64,000 nt of DNA from Verrucomicrobiaceae bacterium (GCA_024232965.1 JACKQF010000008.1:273322-337321); one strand, 5' to 3'; positions 17,739 to 26,062 are shown, numbered from the stretch's first letter. Notes: generated by a model not told the origin, from the letters alone. Numbers and translations are program-made.

Positions 17739-18953
17739 TCAGGTCCCCAGCCACGTCGCCAGGCCCAGGAAGACGCCCATGCTCATCACGTCCGTGGCCG
17801 TTGTCAGAATGATGCTTGAAGCCGTCGCCGGATCGGCCCCGAACTTCCGCAGCAGCAGCGGCACATAGGCCCCCGTCACGCCACTGATCACACAGCTCAG
17901 CAGCATCGAGATCAGCACCACCACCCCCAGCATCACCGCATTCGGATTGCCCCGATAGTGCGCATAGGCCCACATGCCCAGGCCAGCGGTCACCCCCACC
18001 AGGGCCCCATTGATCAGACCCAGCAGCGCCTCCTTCCAGATCAGTCGGCGCTCCTCGCCCGGCTTCAGTTCCCCCAGGGTCAGCCCCCGCAGCGCCACCG
18101 CCAGCGCCTGGCAGCCCGTATTGCCAGACTGGCCAGACATCACCGGCAGAAAGGCCGCCAGCAGCACCACCCGATCCAGAGTGCCCTGGAAAAAAGCCAC
18201 CACCGCCCCTGCCACAAAGCAGGTCAGCAGATTCGCCTGCAGCCACGGATGCCGCCACAGCAGACTCCGCCACACCGGTGTGGACAGGCGCTCCTCCTTC
18301 TCCACCCCCACCATCGTCCCCGCTTGGGCAGAGATCTCGATCGCACGGGCCTCAAACAAAGTGCTCCCACGCACCAGTCCCAAAAGATGCCCCTCCGGAT
18401 CACATACCGGATAGACCGGGTAATGCCGGTTCACGCAGCTCTTCATCGCCGTCGTCAGTTCCATTTCCGGGCTCAACCAAAAGACCTGATCCAGCATCAC
18501 CGCACTCAGCAGTTGCTCCGGCTCCGCCAGCATCAGATCGCGCATCACCAGCACGCCCAGCAGCTTGTTCGAATCATCCGTCACGTAGCCATAAGTGATC
18601 AGCGCCTTCTTTGTCAATCGACGCAGCGCATCGATGGCCTCACGCACTCGCATCGTCGGGCGAAAGACCGCCACCGGCGGTTCCATCAGCCACCCCACGC
18701 TGTCTTCCTCATACTCCTGATTGCGCCGCCACTGCGCCGCCGTCTCCGGTGCCGCCGCCGCCAGGATGGCCGTCCGGTGGTCTTCCTCCAGTTCATCCAG
18801 CGCCTGCTGCGCCACCATCGGGTTCAGCCCTTGCAGGACCGCCACCGCCAGGGCCGGCTCCACACGCTCCAAAAGATCCGCCGCCTCATGCGGCGCACAT
18901 CCGGCCACTGCCGAGAGCATTTCATCCACCTGTGCCAAATTCGCATCCAACAT
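17739..18953 (-). CDS. mgtE: MgtE-family magnesium transporter
   Basis: 404 residues. The N-terminal helical domain (AADLLERVEPALAVAVLQGL) senses Mg2+, two CBS motifs follow (VGWLMEPPVAVFRPTMRVRE and SAVMLDQVFWLSPEMELTTA), and the C-terminal half has five membrane helices. The signature SGQSGNTGCQALAVALRGL at the pore helix and the final ILTTATDVMSMGVFLGLA are characteristic; the latter includes the Asp near the ion pore. It is somewhat shorter than the usual ~450 residues because the N-domain is short. MgtE imports Mg2+ and closes when cytoplasmic Mg2+ is high. It stands alone between repeats. Confidence 0.92.
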   Translation of the reverse strand: MLDANLAQVDEMLSAVAGCAPHEAADLLERVEPALAVAVLQGLNPMVAQQALDELEEDHRTAILAAAAPETAAQWRRNQEYEEDSVGWLMEPPVAVFRPTMRVREAIDALRRLTKKALITYGYVTDDSNKLLGVLVMRDLMLAEPEQLLSAVMLDQVFWLSPEMELTTAMKSCVNRHYPVYPVCDPEGHLLGLVRGSTLFEARAIEISAQAGTMVGVEKEERLSTPVWRSLLWRHPWLQANLLTCFVAGAVVAFFQGTLDRVVLLAAFLPVMSGQSGNTGCQALAVALRGLTLGELKPGEERRLIWKEALLGLINGALVGVTAGLGMWAYAHYRGNPNAVMLGVVVLISMLLSCVISGVTGAYVPLLLRKFGADPATASSIILTTATDVMSMGVFLGLATWLGT

Positions 18954-19453
18954 CGCCCAAAACTTCCACCATCCCGCCCCGCACGCAAGCCCCCCGTCTC
19001 TCGACCTTCGCTACCCAGGGGAGCCGCTGATCCATGAGGGATTAGGAACACAGGAAGGAGGAATCGAGGAATGTTTTTGATTGGGGCGGCAGCCCCTGAG
19101 AGCGCTGGCTTTTTGTCCTTCGTCGTACTTCGGAGAACGGGCCGCCGCCCACTCACCCAAAGCGAAGCCAAACTGCCTAACCGCAGATCGCCTAGAGGTC
19201 CGCAGATCAAAGCAGGATGAATCGAATCCTCCAGACATCTGCGCTTTCTGCGAGATCTGCAGTTGGACCATTCTGCTGTGCCCAGGCATTCGGGGAGGAT
19301 CGGCAGAGGAATGGGGGCAAAGGAATCTTCCCGACTCCGCGCAGCAGTGCTTCGGGGCGCGGCGCTTCCAGCCCGCCCAGCCAATGAAAAAGCCAAAGAA
19401 CCGCTCACGAACCGCCAACAGCCACGGGGATTCGCCGCAAAGGATCGCAACGA
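18954..19453. other. Intergenic region with repeat debris
   Basis: No convincing gene. Around 19185-19260 there are repeated CCGCAGATC / TCTGCGAGATCTGCAG words, and at about 19436-19468 the string GATCGCAACGATCACAAAG resembles, in inverted orientation, the 3' end of the 17156-17702 repeat family. Several open frames exist but have no family features. Confidence 0.5.
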
Positions 19454-19847
19454 TCACAAAGAGAAAGATTCGCTCTTTGGAAGCAGCTTTAGCCCCAACT
19501 CCTTCATTTCGAACTCGGTGTCCTTCACCCCGTGCGGGAGCATGTTCATGCAGGGCAAGTTGGCGATGCTATTCCAGAGGTGCGCGGTCTGGATGACGTA
19601 ATGTACCTTGAGCCACATCTGCTTCTTGAACTCCGGGATGTCAGCCAAGTAGTTCGCATACCACAGCGCCAGCGGCACCTTGCGGGCGTCCCCGCCCACA
19701 TAGGGGGTAATCCCTCCCCTGTTCCTTCTTCGCCGCCGTCTCCTAGTTGTCAGAGAGGTAGCGCAGGAAGAGGAAGGACAGCATGTAGTCGCGGAAGTCG
19801 TCCGCGTCCATCGCCTCGCGCAGGTGCTTTTGGTTGGTGTCGGTCAT
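19454..19847 (-). pseudogene. hsdM: Broken hsdM, type I restriction-modification methyltransferase N-terminus
   Basis: From ATG at 19847 the frame reads MTDTNQKHLREAMDADDF, then RDYMLSFLFLRYLSDN and a TAG stop where HsdM proteins normally have Tyr followed by E(T/A)AAKKE. Read-through gives ETAAKKEQGRDYP, then a frame change, and HsdM-like sequence resumes as GDARKVPLALWYANYL ... KVHYVIQTAHLWNSIANL. After that the homology ends, and the catalytic NPPF domain is missing. So the gene has a nonsense mutation, a frameshift and a large 3' deletion. It begins 5 bp after the DUF1828-type gene, the remains of an operon. Confidence 0.85.
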
Positions 19848-19851
19848 CGCT

Positions 19852-20637
19852 TTAGCCGAGAGAGCTCAGAGCGTCGTGGATACGGTCGGTCTCATCGTAA
19901 CCGCAAAAGAGAGAGCATTCGGTCTCGCCGATGTGGCGGCTGTAGGGGTCAATCAATTGACTGTCGCGGTCGTAGAGCATGATGGGCGCAAGACCCGTGT
20001 AATTGCTTTTGAGCTCATGCCAGCGGAAGCCCCATTTTTCCATGCTACCGGAGATGTCCGACTTGGCTCTTAGAATCTGAATTGCTGAAGGCCGTCGCTG
20101 CTCGATGAAGTAATCAACAGCGATGGCGCGGTCCTTGGTGACGTGCAGCTTGTGCTTGCGCTTCGCCTCCAGTCCGGCGTCGCTCAAAATTCGCTTCACC
20201 ACAGTGTCGGCCACATCTTCCTCCGCCATGCGGTGGTCGTTGAGGATGTCCAGACGGGACACCGCCACCAGACCTTCGGCAAAAACCTGGATGTCACAGG
20301 CATCCAAAGGCAACTCCAGCCAGCGGCAGAGCACCCCGTGCTCCTCCGTGAGCGAGTGTTCGGCGCACAGGCGCTGCAAGTGATGCTTCATCGCATCCGT
20401 GCTGATGTTCTGCCCCTGTCCGGTCAGCCAGGAGAGCGTCTTGCCTCGGTCGCTCATGCGGACGCCCTTGGGGGTCAACTGGCTCAGCTCCAGCACGACC
20501 TGCCAGCCGTCGGGATAGGAGGCGGGCATGGTGAACAGCAGGCCCTTGGCTGTGGGCTCGATTTCCAGCGCCTCATCCCAAAAGGAGGTCAGCAAGGCGC
20601 GCAGGTCGGTGGATGAAAGGATAGTGTCGGCAATCAC
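19852..20637 (-). CDS. DUF1828/DUF1829-type protein
   Basis: 261 residues from GTG 20637; the start overlaps the previous stop as GTGA, which supports it over the in-frame start 21 bp upstream. The N-terminal half contains YPDGWQVVLELSQ and GVRMSDRGKTLSWL, matching the DUF1828 pattern; the C-terminal part (residues ~125-255) looks like DUF1829 (HKLHVTKDRAIAVDYFIEQR). Proteins of this type recur in phage and restriction-modification islands but have no established function; they may be nuclease-fold or regulatory. It lies between an uncharacterised gene and broken hsdM and appears intact. Confidence 0.75.
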   Translation of the reverse strand: MIADTILSSTDLRALLTSFWDEALEIEPTAKGLLFTMPASYPDGWQVVLELSQLTPKGVRMSDRGKTLSWLTGQGQNISTDAMKHHLQRLCAEHSLTEEHGVLCRWLELPLDACDIQVFAEGLVAVSRLDILNDHRMAEEDVADTVVKRILSDAGLEAKRKHKLHVTKDRAIAVDYFIEQRRPSAIQILRAKSDISGSMEKWGFRWHELKSNYTGLAPIMLYDRDSQLIDPYSRHIGETECSLFCGYDETDRIHDALSSLG

Positions 20638-21110
20638 GAGAATAGCTCTCCTTCCCATTCCCAGCCAAGATCAATCTTCCACATCTTGGCAGTTTGGTTG
20701 ATAAAGTCCCGGAAATCCGTGGTGGAGAAGTCCAGAAGGGGCTGGTGGATGTTCTGTTTTGGGTCGTTGGTCGGCAAATTCGGATCGCACACATTCACGT
20801 GCCAGCCTTTAGGGATGCGCTTCTTGAAGCGGAAGTTCTGGCGGCCGATCGGACTATAGCCCACGCCCCGCACCCGTTGGTTAGCCAGCAGGAAACTGGC
20901 GTCATAGGTTTCAGGGTTGTCCAGCTCGGGAGCCTTGCCCAGGTAGCGCATGTCCACAAAGGGACCGTCCACCAACTGCGGGCGCGATTCGAAATGACGC
21001 CCAATCCCGCCTTTGCTCATCTTCTCCAGCTCCAGCGTGTCGCCGGGCGGCAGGCATTTGTCCTTTTGCAGGATCTCTTCGATCTGATGGGGCTTGTAGG
21101 GATAGCTCAT
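20634..21110 (-). CDS. Hypothetical protein of restriction-modification island
   Basis: 158 residues from ATG 21110, whose ATGA overlaps the TGA that ends an hsdS 3' remnant, so it was once translationally coupled to hsdS. The sequence starts MSYPYKPHQIEEILQKDKCL and is soluble, without signal or membrane segments. Pro/Trp-rich C-terminus (WKIDLGWEWEGELFS). I do not recognise the family. It overlaps the next gene by 4 bp. Context suggests an accessory protein of a type I restriction system or a toxin-antitoxin partner of the DUF1828-type protein. Confidence 0.65.
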   Translation of the reverse strand: MSYPYKPHQIEEILQKDKCLPPGDTLELEKMSKGGIGRHFESRPQLVDGPFVDMRYLGKAPELDNPETYDASFLLANQRVRGVGYSPIGRQNFRFKKRIPKGWHVNVCDPNLPTNDPKQNIHQPLLDFSTTDFRDFINQTAKMWKIDLGWEWEGELFS

Positions 21111-21155
21111 GTCGGGTCCTCCGGGGATGGGTAAAGTTGCTGCATCATGGCTTTC
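21105..21155 (-). pseudogene. Remnant of an hsdS 3' end
   Basis: Between the helicase stop and the 158-residue gene, the minus strand reads MMQQLYPSPEDPT and TGA. HsdS specificity subunits very often end with KDLMQQLFPSPEE, so this is the tail of an hsdS gene without its body. Bases 21117-21155 match 23287-23325 at 35 of 39 positions in the same orientation, that is, the hsdS tail upstream of the helicase. Confidence 0.65.
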
Positions 21156-21159
21156 TCCG

Positions 21160-23253
21160 CTACAAGAGTCCAATTTCAGAAAGGTATCGCGAAGGTGCTG
21201 CGGTTCGCTTCCCGAGTCGTTTTGCGGTCTGGAAGACCACGCGCTTCTTAGCACGAGTAAACGCGACGTAGAACACGCGGCGTTCAGCTTCAAATTGAGC
21301 AAGCGTTTGGGCGTATTTCATGGGCCACATGTCTTCGACGCAATCGAGAACCATCACCGTTTCAAACTCCTTTCCTTTTGCTCGCAAAGCGGTCATTAGA
21401 TGAACTGGGCGTTTCTGCACATCGTTCGAGTCGGGAGCCTCGTCGTCAGTCGGGGGGACATGGGCAAGGTGATCTTTTGCAGTTTCAATGTCATCCAAAA
21501 ATTGCAAATAATCGTCACCATATCGCTGAGCGTATTCAGCTAGCTGCCCAAATGGTGGATCCTTGAAAAAAATGTCCTCCTCCGCCTTGCCGAAGTCTGC
21601 CGCAAGACCTTCGAAGTTACAACTTAACGCCGTGATCGCATCAGCTACTGTGGTCGCGTCCAAATACGAGCGTATAGCATCAGCGAATTCAATACTCGTT
21701 CGCCCTCCAACGTTGGGCCCTGCTAGCGGCCCCCTGTAAGACGCGACCGCGTCTATCGAATCACAAATTTTCCCAAACACCGACCTTCTGAAATGCCCAT
21801 CCAATTGTTCCTTCTGAGCATTGTTCAGACGGTAACGCTTCACCAGATTACAAAGCTCTAGCAAATCGGCCGCGACTTCCCGAGGTCGCCGACGTTGATC
21901 TGCGCGCTGCTTGATTTCGAGAAGTTCCAGCAATTGATCAAAGGTTTTGCTCAGAAAGATCTGAAGGTCTTCCGCAGCGCAGAACGGAACGTTCTTCGAT
22001 GCAAAATACACTTGATATGGAATAAGTTGCGCCTTCTTTCGCCCAATCAGCGCAATTCGGGTGGGACTACCATCAGGCTTGATGTGCTCGGCCACTAATT
22101 CAGCCGCAAGATCTAGTGAAGCATTGATATCCTCAGTTTCCTCAACCCTGATCTCGGCCTCTGCCGTTTGGAAAGCTTGTGTGTCTTTATCGACTCGCCG
22201 CTGATTGTGGCGGATCAGCTTTTGAGCGAGAGTAACAATATTGGCTGGAGACCTGTAGTTCGTCTGAAGTGTGAAGGTCTTAAACCTACTTGCAAAGAAT
22301 CGCTCGGGCTCAAGAATGTATACCGGAGTCGTCCCTCTCCATTCGTAGATCGCTTGATCGTCATCGCCAACAAGTGTGACAGTCGCACGGTGCCGCTCAA
22401 CAATTGCTTTCACCAGATTGAGATCGAGTGGGTTGATGTCCTGAAACTCGTCCACGATTACATGGTCGTATTTGGCAACGCCGGTGAGTGGCTTGTCGGC
22501 ATCCTCACCCTTCTGCCGCTCGTCGATAAAAGCGAAATACTTTTGATCTTCCAAAGTGAAAGTAGCGCTTTTAATCAACTGATCAGTCGCTTCGAGCCAG
22601 AACTTGTAGAAACCGGTGTAAACGCGCTTCAGAAACCCTTGCGGATCGTTGCCATCTTTGGGGCGAGACGTAAGGATTCCAATTTTGATGAGGGTTTCCC
22701 ACAGCTCTTCTAAGCGCCAACCCAATTCAAGGTCGATAAGGTCCTGAACATGGGCGTTAAATTCTTCCGCCGACTTGATTCGGGTATGATCAAAGCCTAA
22801 TGCCTTCAGCGCATCCATGATTTCGAGAATTTCCTTCGTTCGAGAGGATCGTTTCTCAATGGCATCCTTCACAGCCTTATGTTTCGCCCAAACAGGCGCA
22901 AGCTGGTTCAATATGGTAAAATGCTTGTTATCCTTATTCGTCAGGAGACGGGGATTCCTTGTCTGTGACTTGATTCGGCGGAAACCCCAAGCGTTTAGCG
23001 TGGTGATCTCAACGTGGTCCCGAATTGATGCGAACTCTGGGTCCTCCGTTAGCCGCGCTTTCAACTCGTCACGTGCGGCCACTGTGAAAGTGAGAACGAG
23101 AAATCGGGTCGCTCTGCTTGATGCCAACCGGTGCAAAGCGCAGCAGCGGTGAAGGATGGAGAGGGTTTTGCCGCAGCCCGCAGGAGCTAGCAGGCGGATG
23201 TTTACAGCAGGTGCATCACAGAATGCCTGTTGGGACTTGTCGAGTTTTGGCAT
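21160..23253 (-). CDS. UvrD/Rep-type superfamily 1 DNA helicase
   Basis: 697 residues from ATG 23253. Motifs in order: Walker A LLAPAGCGKT (about 22-31), LVLTFTVAARDELKARL (Ia), VIVDEFQDINPLDL (II), VGDDDQAIYEWRG (III), LQTNYRSPANIV (IV), MTALRAKGKEFETV (V) and FYVAFTRAKKRV (VI), a complete UvrD-family ATPase. No nuclease domain is seen at the C-terminus. Base composition is more AT-rich than its neighbours, a sign of transfer. It sits between two copies of an hsdS 3' end within a degraded restriction locus and may be a defence-associated helicase. Upstream 47 codons of open frame are derived from hsdS and are not used. Confidence 0.9.
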   Translation of the reverse strand: MPKLDKSQQAFCDAPAVNIRLLAPAGCGKTLSILHRCCALHRLASSRATRFLVLTFTVAARDELKARLTEDPEFASIRDHVEITTLNAWGFRRIKSQTRNPRLLTNKDNKHFTILNQLAPVWAKHKAVKDAIEKRSSRTKEILEIMDALKALGFDHTRIKSAEEFNAHVQDLIDLELGWRLEELWETLIKIGILTSRPKDGNDPQGFLKRVYTGFYKFWLEATDQLIKSATFTLEDQKYFAFIDERQKGEDADKPLTGVAKYDHVIVDEFQDINPLDLNLVKAIVERHRATVTLVGDDDQAIYEWRGTTPVYILEPERFFASRFKTFTLQTNYRSPANIVTLAQKLIRHNQRRVDKDTQAFQTAEAEIRVEETEDINASLDLAAELVAEHIKPDGSPTRIALIGRKKAQLIPYQVYFASKNVPFCAAEDLQIFLSKTFDQLLELLEIKQRADQRRRPREVAADLLELCNLVKRYRLNNAQKEQLDGHFRRSVFGKICDSIDAVASYRGPLAGPNVGGRTSIEFADAIRSYLDATTVADAITALSCNFEGLAADFGKAEEDIFFKDPPFGQLAEYAQRYGDDYLQFLDDIETAKDHLAHVPPTDDEAPDSNDVQKRPVHLMTALRAKGKEFETVMVLDCVEDMWPMKYAQTLAQFEAERRVFYVAFTRAKKRVVFQTAKRLGKRTAAPSRYLSEIGLL

Positions 23254-23279
23254 GACGTAGTTGTTGGTGGTTGGGGGTT

Positions 23280-23756
23280 TTAACCCTCCTCCGGGGATGG
23301 GAAAAGCTGCTGCATCAGGTCTTTCTTGTGGGTCTTGAGGGCTTCGTGCTTTTGGGTTTCGGCGGTGATCAGGGCGTCGAGGCTGCTCAGGCACGTGGCG
23401 ATGCGTTGTTGTTCGGCAATCGTTGACGGCCAGGCCAACTCAAGCGCACGGAACCTTGAACTGCCACGAGGAGCCACTGAGATTGCTTGGGTCGCAATCC
23501 TCGCGAAGGTTCCGTATTTCGGGCATTGCTGAAATGCTTGCGCCACAAACTCCGCGTCGGTGAGGCGGACGCTGTTCGGGGCCTCAAACTTCTCCCGGAA
23601 GTTCTTTTCCAGCGTGGCGCGGTTGGTGATCTCCGTGCGGTATTCGTATCTGAGTCCCTGGAGCTTGCCGATGAACCCGGATTCGACGCCGTCTTCGCGA
23701 ATCACCGAGCTCTGGAACTCTGGCGAGGGTTCATAGTGGAAGTTGGAGGTGGGCAT
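23280..23756 (-). pseudogene. hsdR'-'hsdS deletion fusion
   Basis: From ATG 23756 the first ~70 residues resemble the N-terminus of type I restriction subunit R: VESGFIGKLQGLRYEY, then ATLEKNFREKFEA and VRLTDAEFV. Without a stop the frame then becomes the C-terminal end of specificity subunit S: APRGSSRFRALELAWPSTIA, EQQRIATCLSSLDALI and finally KDLMQQLFPSPEEG. The simplest reading is an internal deletion that joined hsdR to hsdS in frame and removed the R motor and nuclease domains and both S recognition domains. The product, if made (158 residues), would not be a restriction enzyme. Confidence 0.75.
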
Positions 23757-24190
23757 GAGGGGAGGAGGAAAGCTGAGAGCCGAAAGCAAACGTTTAGGCG
23801 TGCCGATCCCCAAACGGTGGATCATTGCGCCGTCGTTTAAATCCTCAAGGGAATCTTAGAGATACTGCGCTTATCAAAGCGGTTGGTGCTAGGACTGGCA
23901 AGGAGGAATGGGTGGGATGGAGTGAAAAGTCAGGAGTAAAATGTCAGAAGATGGGATGCCCCGGGCGGGCGGAGCAGGCCCAGAGATCAGGCAAAAGGAA
24001 CTATTTTTGCGGCGATGTCCGCGTCGGATCGACGAAAGCCCCTCATTATCAACGGAAAAGTCGAGGTGGCTAGGAACTGGCGTCGGCTCAGCGGAAAGAA
24101 AGTGGCTGCAACGCTGTCACATTTGCTGCCAACTCTTGTATATGCATTTAGTAACAACACTCGACTTCGATGCGCCCGCCCACGCCACCC
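23757..24190. other. Intergenic region, no gene recognised
   Basis: Contains Lys/Gly-rich open frames without family features. A TATATGCAT string near 24140-24148 and a single GCAAC word at 24108-24112 lie upstream of the small HTH gene and could belong to its promoter. Nothing else is supported. Confidence 0.4.
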
Positions 24191-24475
24191 ATGACTGCGG
24201 AACAGCTTTTGGCGCATTGTCGGAAAAACGGACGAGCCGACATCTGCGCAGGTCATGTCCTGGCGATCCAGACCCTCCTGGATGAGCGCAAGTGGTGCCA
24301 ATCCAGGCTTGCAGAGGCATCCAACGTCCCCCGCCAGATGATCGGAATGATCCTGGTCATGAAGCGCTTCCCCACAGGCGACTGCCTGAGCAAGCTCGCG
24401 GAAGCCTTTGGGCTCGATCTCTTTGAGTTGGATCTCATCGCCAAACTGGAGCTCAAGATTCGTTTGCAACTATAG
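24191..24475 (+). CDS. Small helix-turn-helix (XRE-like) DNA-binding protein
   Basis: 94 residues from ATG 24191 (an ATG at 24170 adds 7 residues). After an N-terminal helical part, WCQSRLAEASNVPRQMIGMI and CLSKLAEAFGLDLFELDLI form a lambda-repressor/XRE-type HTH by pattern (Q-x3-LAexs-V-xxxxI, then LxkLAeaFGLd). It is probably a transcriptional repressor. The last codons and stop coincide with a 16-bp perfect palindrome whose half-site GCAAC is also the core of the repeat array that begins 148 bp downstream, which suggests binding sites for this protein. The palindrome evidence is seen; the protein-site link is inferred. Confidence 0.65.
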   Translation: MTAEQLLAHCRKNGRADICAGHVLAIQTLLDERKWCQSRLAEASNVPRQMIGMILVMKRFPTGDCLSKLAEAFGLDLFELDLIAKLELKIRLQL

Positions 24476-24480
24476 TTGCA
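24465..24480. promoter_or_regulatory. 16-bp perfect palindrome TGCAACTATAGTTGCA
   Basis: Perfect dyad at the stop codon of the HTH gene, of the form GCAAC-N4-GTTGC. The same inverted half-sites, with N5 spacing, recur in the 42-bp repeats downstream. Candidate operator. Confidence 0.5.
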
Positions 24481-24623
24481 TTGCTTACCAGGAGGACTTG
24501 CGGGAATCCTTCCCCCATGACCGCGCTGGTTCCAACCACCCACCGCCTGACTCCCGACCACCGTCGGATGGTTGTCCTGATTGGTCCCACGCCGGAGCGG
24601 CAAACGTGCTTTACGACGCCGCG

Positions 24624-24917
24624 CTGCAACGGTGCAACACGCCGTTGCGCTGCTACAAAACCTCGTTGCAACGGTGCAACACGCCGTTGCGCTGCTACAA
24701 AACCGCGCTGCAACGGTGCAACGCTCCGTTGCGCTGCTACAAAACCACGCTGCAACGGTGCAACGCGCCGTTGCACTGCTACAAAACCGCGCTGCGACGG
24801 TGCAACACGCCGTTGCACTGCTACAAAACCTCGCTGCAACGGTGCAACACGCCGTTGCGCTGCTACAAAACCGCGCTGCGACGGTGCAGCGCTCCGTTGC
24901 ACCGTCACAAAACCACG
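24624..24917. repeat. Seven contiguous 42-bp repeats with GCAAC-N5-GTTGC
   Basis: Units start at 24624, 24666, 24708, 24750, 24792, 24834 and 24876, exactly 42 bp apart. Each contains (C/T)TGC(A/G)ACGG, then GCAAC-N5-GTTGC, then GCTACAAAACC or a close variant. The inverted repeat is perfect in units 1-6 and has one change in unit 7, while the spacer and flanks vary. Because 42 is a multiple of 3, most frames are open on both strands; one plus frame would give a heptad-like 14-residue unit (ATVQHAVALLQN). No gene start is convincing, and I annotate DNA repeats, not a protein. The rest of 24476-25082 holds nothing recognised. Confidence 0.9.
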
Positions 24918-25082
24918 CTGCCGGGCCCCGGAGAGGCTCTGGCAGACACCACCCCTCATCACCCGGAGGCCCCGCTGATGGCGACATGGAACAGCGGCAC
25001 TCTGTGGAACTCTGGCGCCCTCTGGGGGCCGGACTCGCCCTCTTCATCTCAACAACGCAACCAACTTACACGTCACCGAACC

Positions 25083-25784
25083 ATGAAACGTCAACCTTAC
25101 TATCCCCGCATCCTTGCCGACCAACCCGAGTGGCACTTCAACTACGCTGACCAACTGACGGAGCAAGCCACGGCTCTGGGCCTCGTGCCTGCCGAGGTGA
25201 CCGCCACCGTCAATGACTCCCGCCATTTGGGCTATGCCCTGGGCACTTGGCTGACGACCGTGCGCGAGTTCGGCCCCGGCAGCACCGCGCAACTTGAGTC
25301 GCTGCGCTATGGCACTGGAGACGACCCCTTTGTCTTGCCGTCCTTTGTCGCCCCCGCGCCGCCCGACGGTCTGACGGCGGTGAAACCCGGTGCCTTGAAC
25401 CGCATCTTTGATTATGTGCAGGTCATCAAAAAACGCCCCGCCTACACGGAGGGCATCGGCCTGCTGCTGGGCATCGTCGGCGGCGAGGACACAACGGCGC
25501 ACACCGCGCCGGAGATCTCGCTAAAACTGGAGCAAGGCAGCGGCTGCCAGTGCGTGCGCATCCGCTTCAAGAAGTTCGGCCACTACGCCGTCGCCATCTA
25601 CAGCCGCCGCAATGGTGGTCCCTGGGAGCTGCTGGGCATCGACGCCGAAAGCCCCTACCTGGACGAGCGCCCCCTCGCCGTCCCCGGCCAACCCGAAATG
25701 CGCGAATACCGCAGCCGCTTCTGGGAAAACGGTTCGGAAATCGGCGACTGGACGGAGGTGTTCAGCGTCACGGTGGGAGTTTGA
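25083..25784 (+). CDS. Conserved hypothetical protein upstream of collagen-like gene
   Basis: 233 residues, ATG chosen because it starts a compact globular sequence (MKRQPYYPRILADQPEWHFN) after the repeat array; the frame is open further upstream only because the repeats lack stops. No signal peptide. Residues ~1-75 are helical (YADQLTEQATALGLVPAEV); residues ~95-233 are beta-rich with CVRIRFKKFGHYAVAIYSRR and Trp-rich turns, reminiscent of a fibronectin-type or carbohydrate-binding sandwich. I recall similar proteins in this phylum beside collagen-like genes, but no function is known to me. Confidence 0.65.
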   Translation: MKRQPYYPRILADQPEWHFNYADQLTEQATALGLVPAEVTATVNDSRHLGYALGTWLTTVREFGPGSTAQLESLRYGTGDDPFVLPSFVAPAPPDGLTAVKPGALNRIFDYVQVIKKRPAYTEGIGLLLGIVGGEDTTAHTAPEISLKLEQGSGCQCVRIRFKKFGHYAVAIYSRRNGGPWELLGIDAESPYLDERPLAVPGQPEMREYRSRFWENGSEIGDWTEVFSVTVGV

Positions 25785-25822
25785 GAAAAGCTGAAAGGCT
25801 GAAAAGCTGAGATGCTGAAAGG

Positions 25823-25976
25823 CTGAGCCGAGGCGACTGGTGGAGTTGAACCCAAACGAAGTGGAGATAGCCAGCGACCAGCTGCCCGAAGGGCGAACGC
25901 AGTGAGGCAACCAGACAGCTGACTGAAAGGAAGCTGCCCGAAGGGCGAGATGAGCGTGGGGCGCGAACGAGTCAAA
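25823..25976. repeat. Interspersed repeat, copy A (expanded)
   Basis: Starts CTGAGCCGAGGCGACTGG and ends GGGGCGCGAACGAGTCAAA. It is the same family as the two ~95-bp copies at 26807-27005, in the same orientation, but about 60 bp longer in the middle. Confidence 0.75.
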
Positions 25977-26062
25977 CGCTGAGATGCTGAAATTGGGGAA
26001 CAAGCCCATCCAGTAAAGCCCCCCTTTTCAGCCCTCCAGCGTTCGCTTCGCGGCTGCGCAGC

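Noticed and set aside
17162..18273. Two minus-strand open frames through the triple repeat
   Set aside because: They repeat KERKDRKE-type or NAKIAKRR-type strings generated by the DNA repeat and one runs into mgtE in another frame.
17958..19037. 359-codon plus-strand frame rich in His, Gln and Arg
   Set aside because: Antisense to mgtE; composition typical of a shadow frame in GC-rich DNA.
19011..19457. 148-codon minus-strand frame
   Set aside because: No family features and it overlaps repeat debris.
23825..24073. 82-codon plus-strand frame
   Set aside because: Low-information sequence, no start context, no family.
24624..24917. CRISPR array
   Set aside because: Units are contiguous 42-bp repeats with no unique spacers and no cas genes nearby.
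24408..25082. N-terminal extension of the 25083 gene through the repeat array
   Set aside because: The frame is open only because the 42-bp units lack stops; the product would be Cys/Arg/Tyr-rich repeats with nonsynonymous variation.
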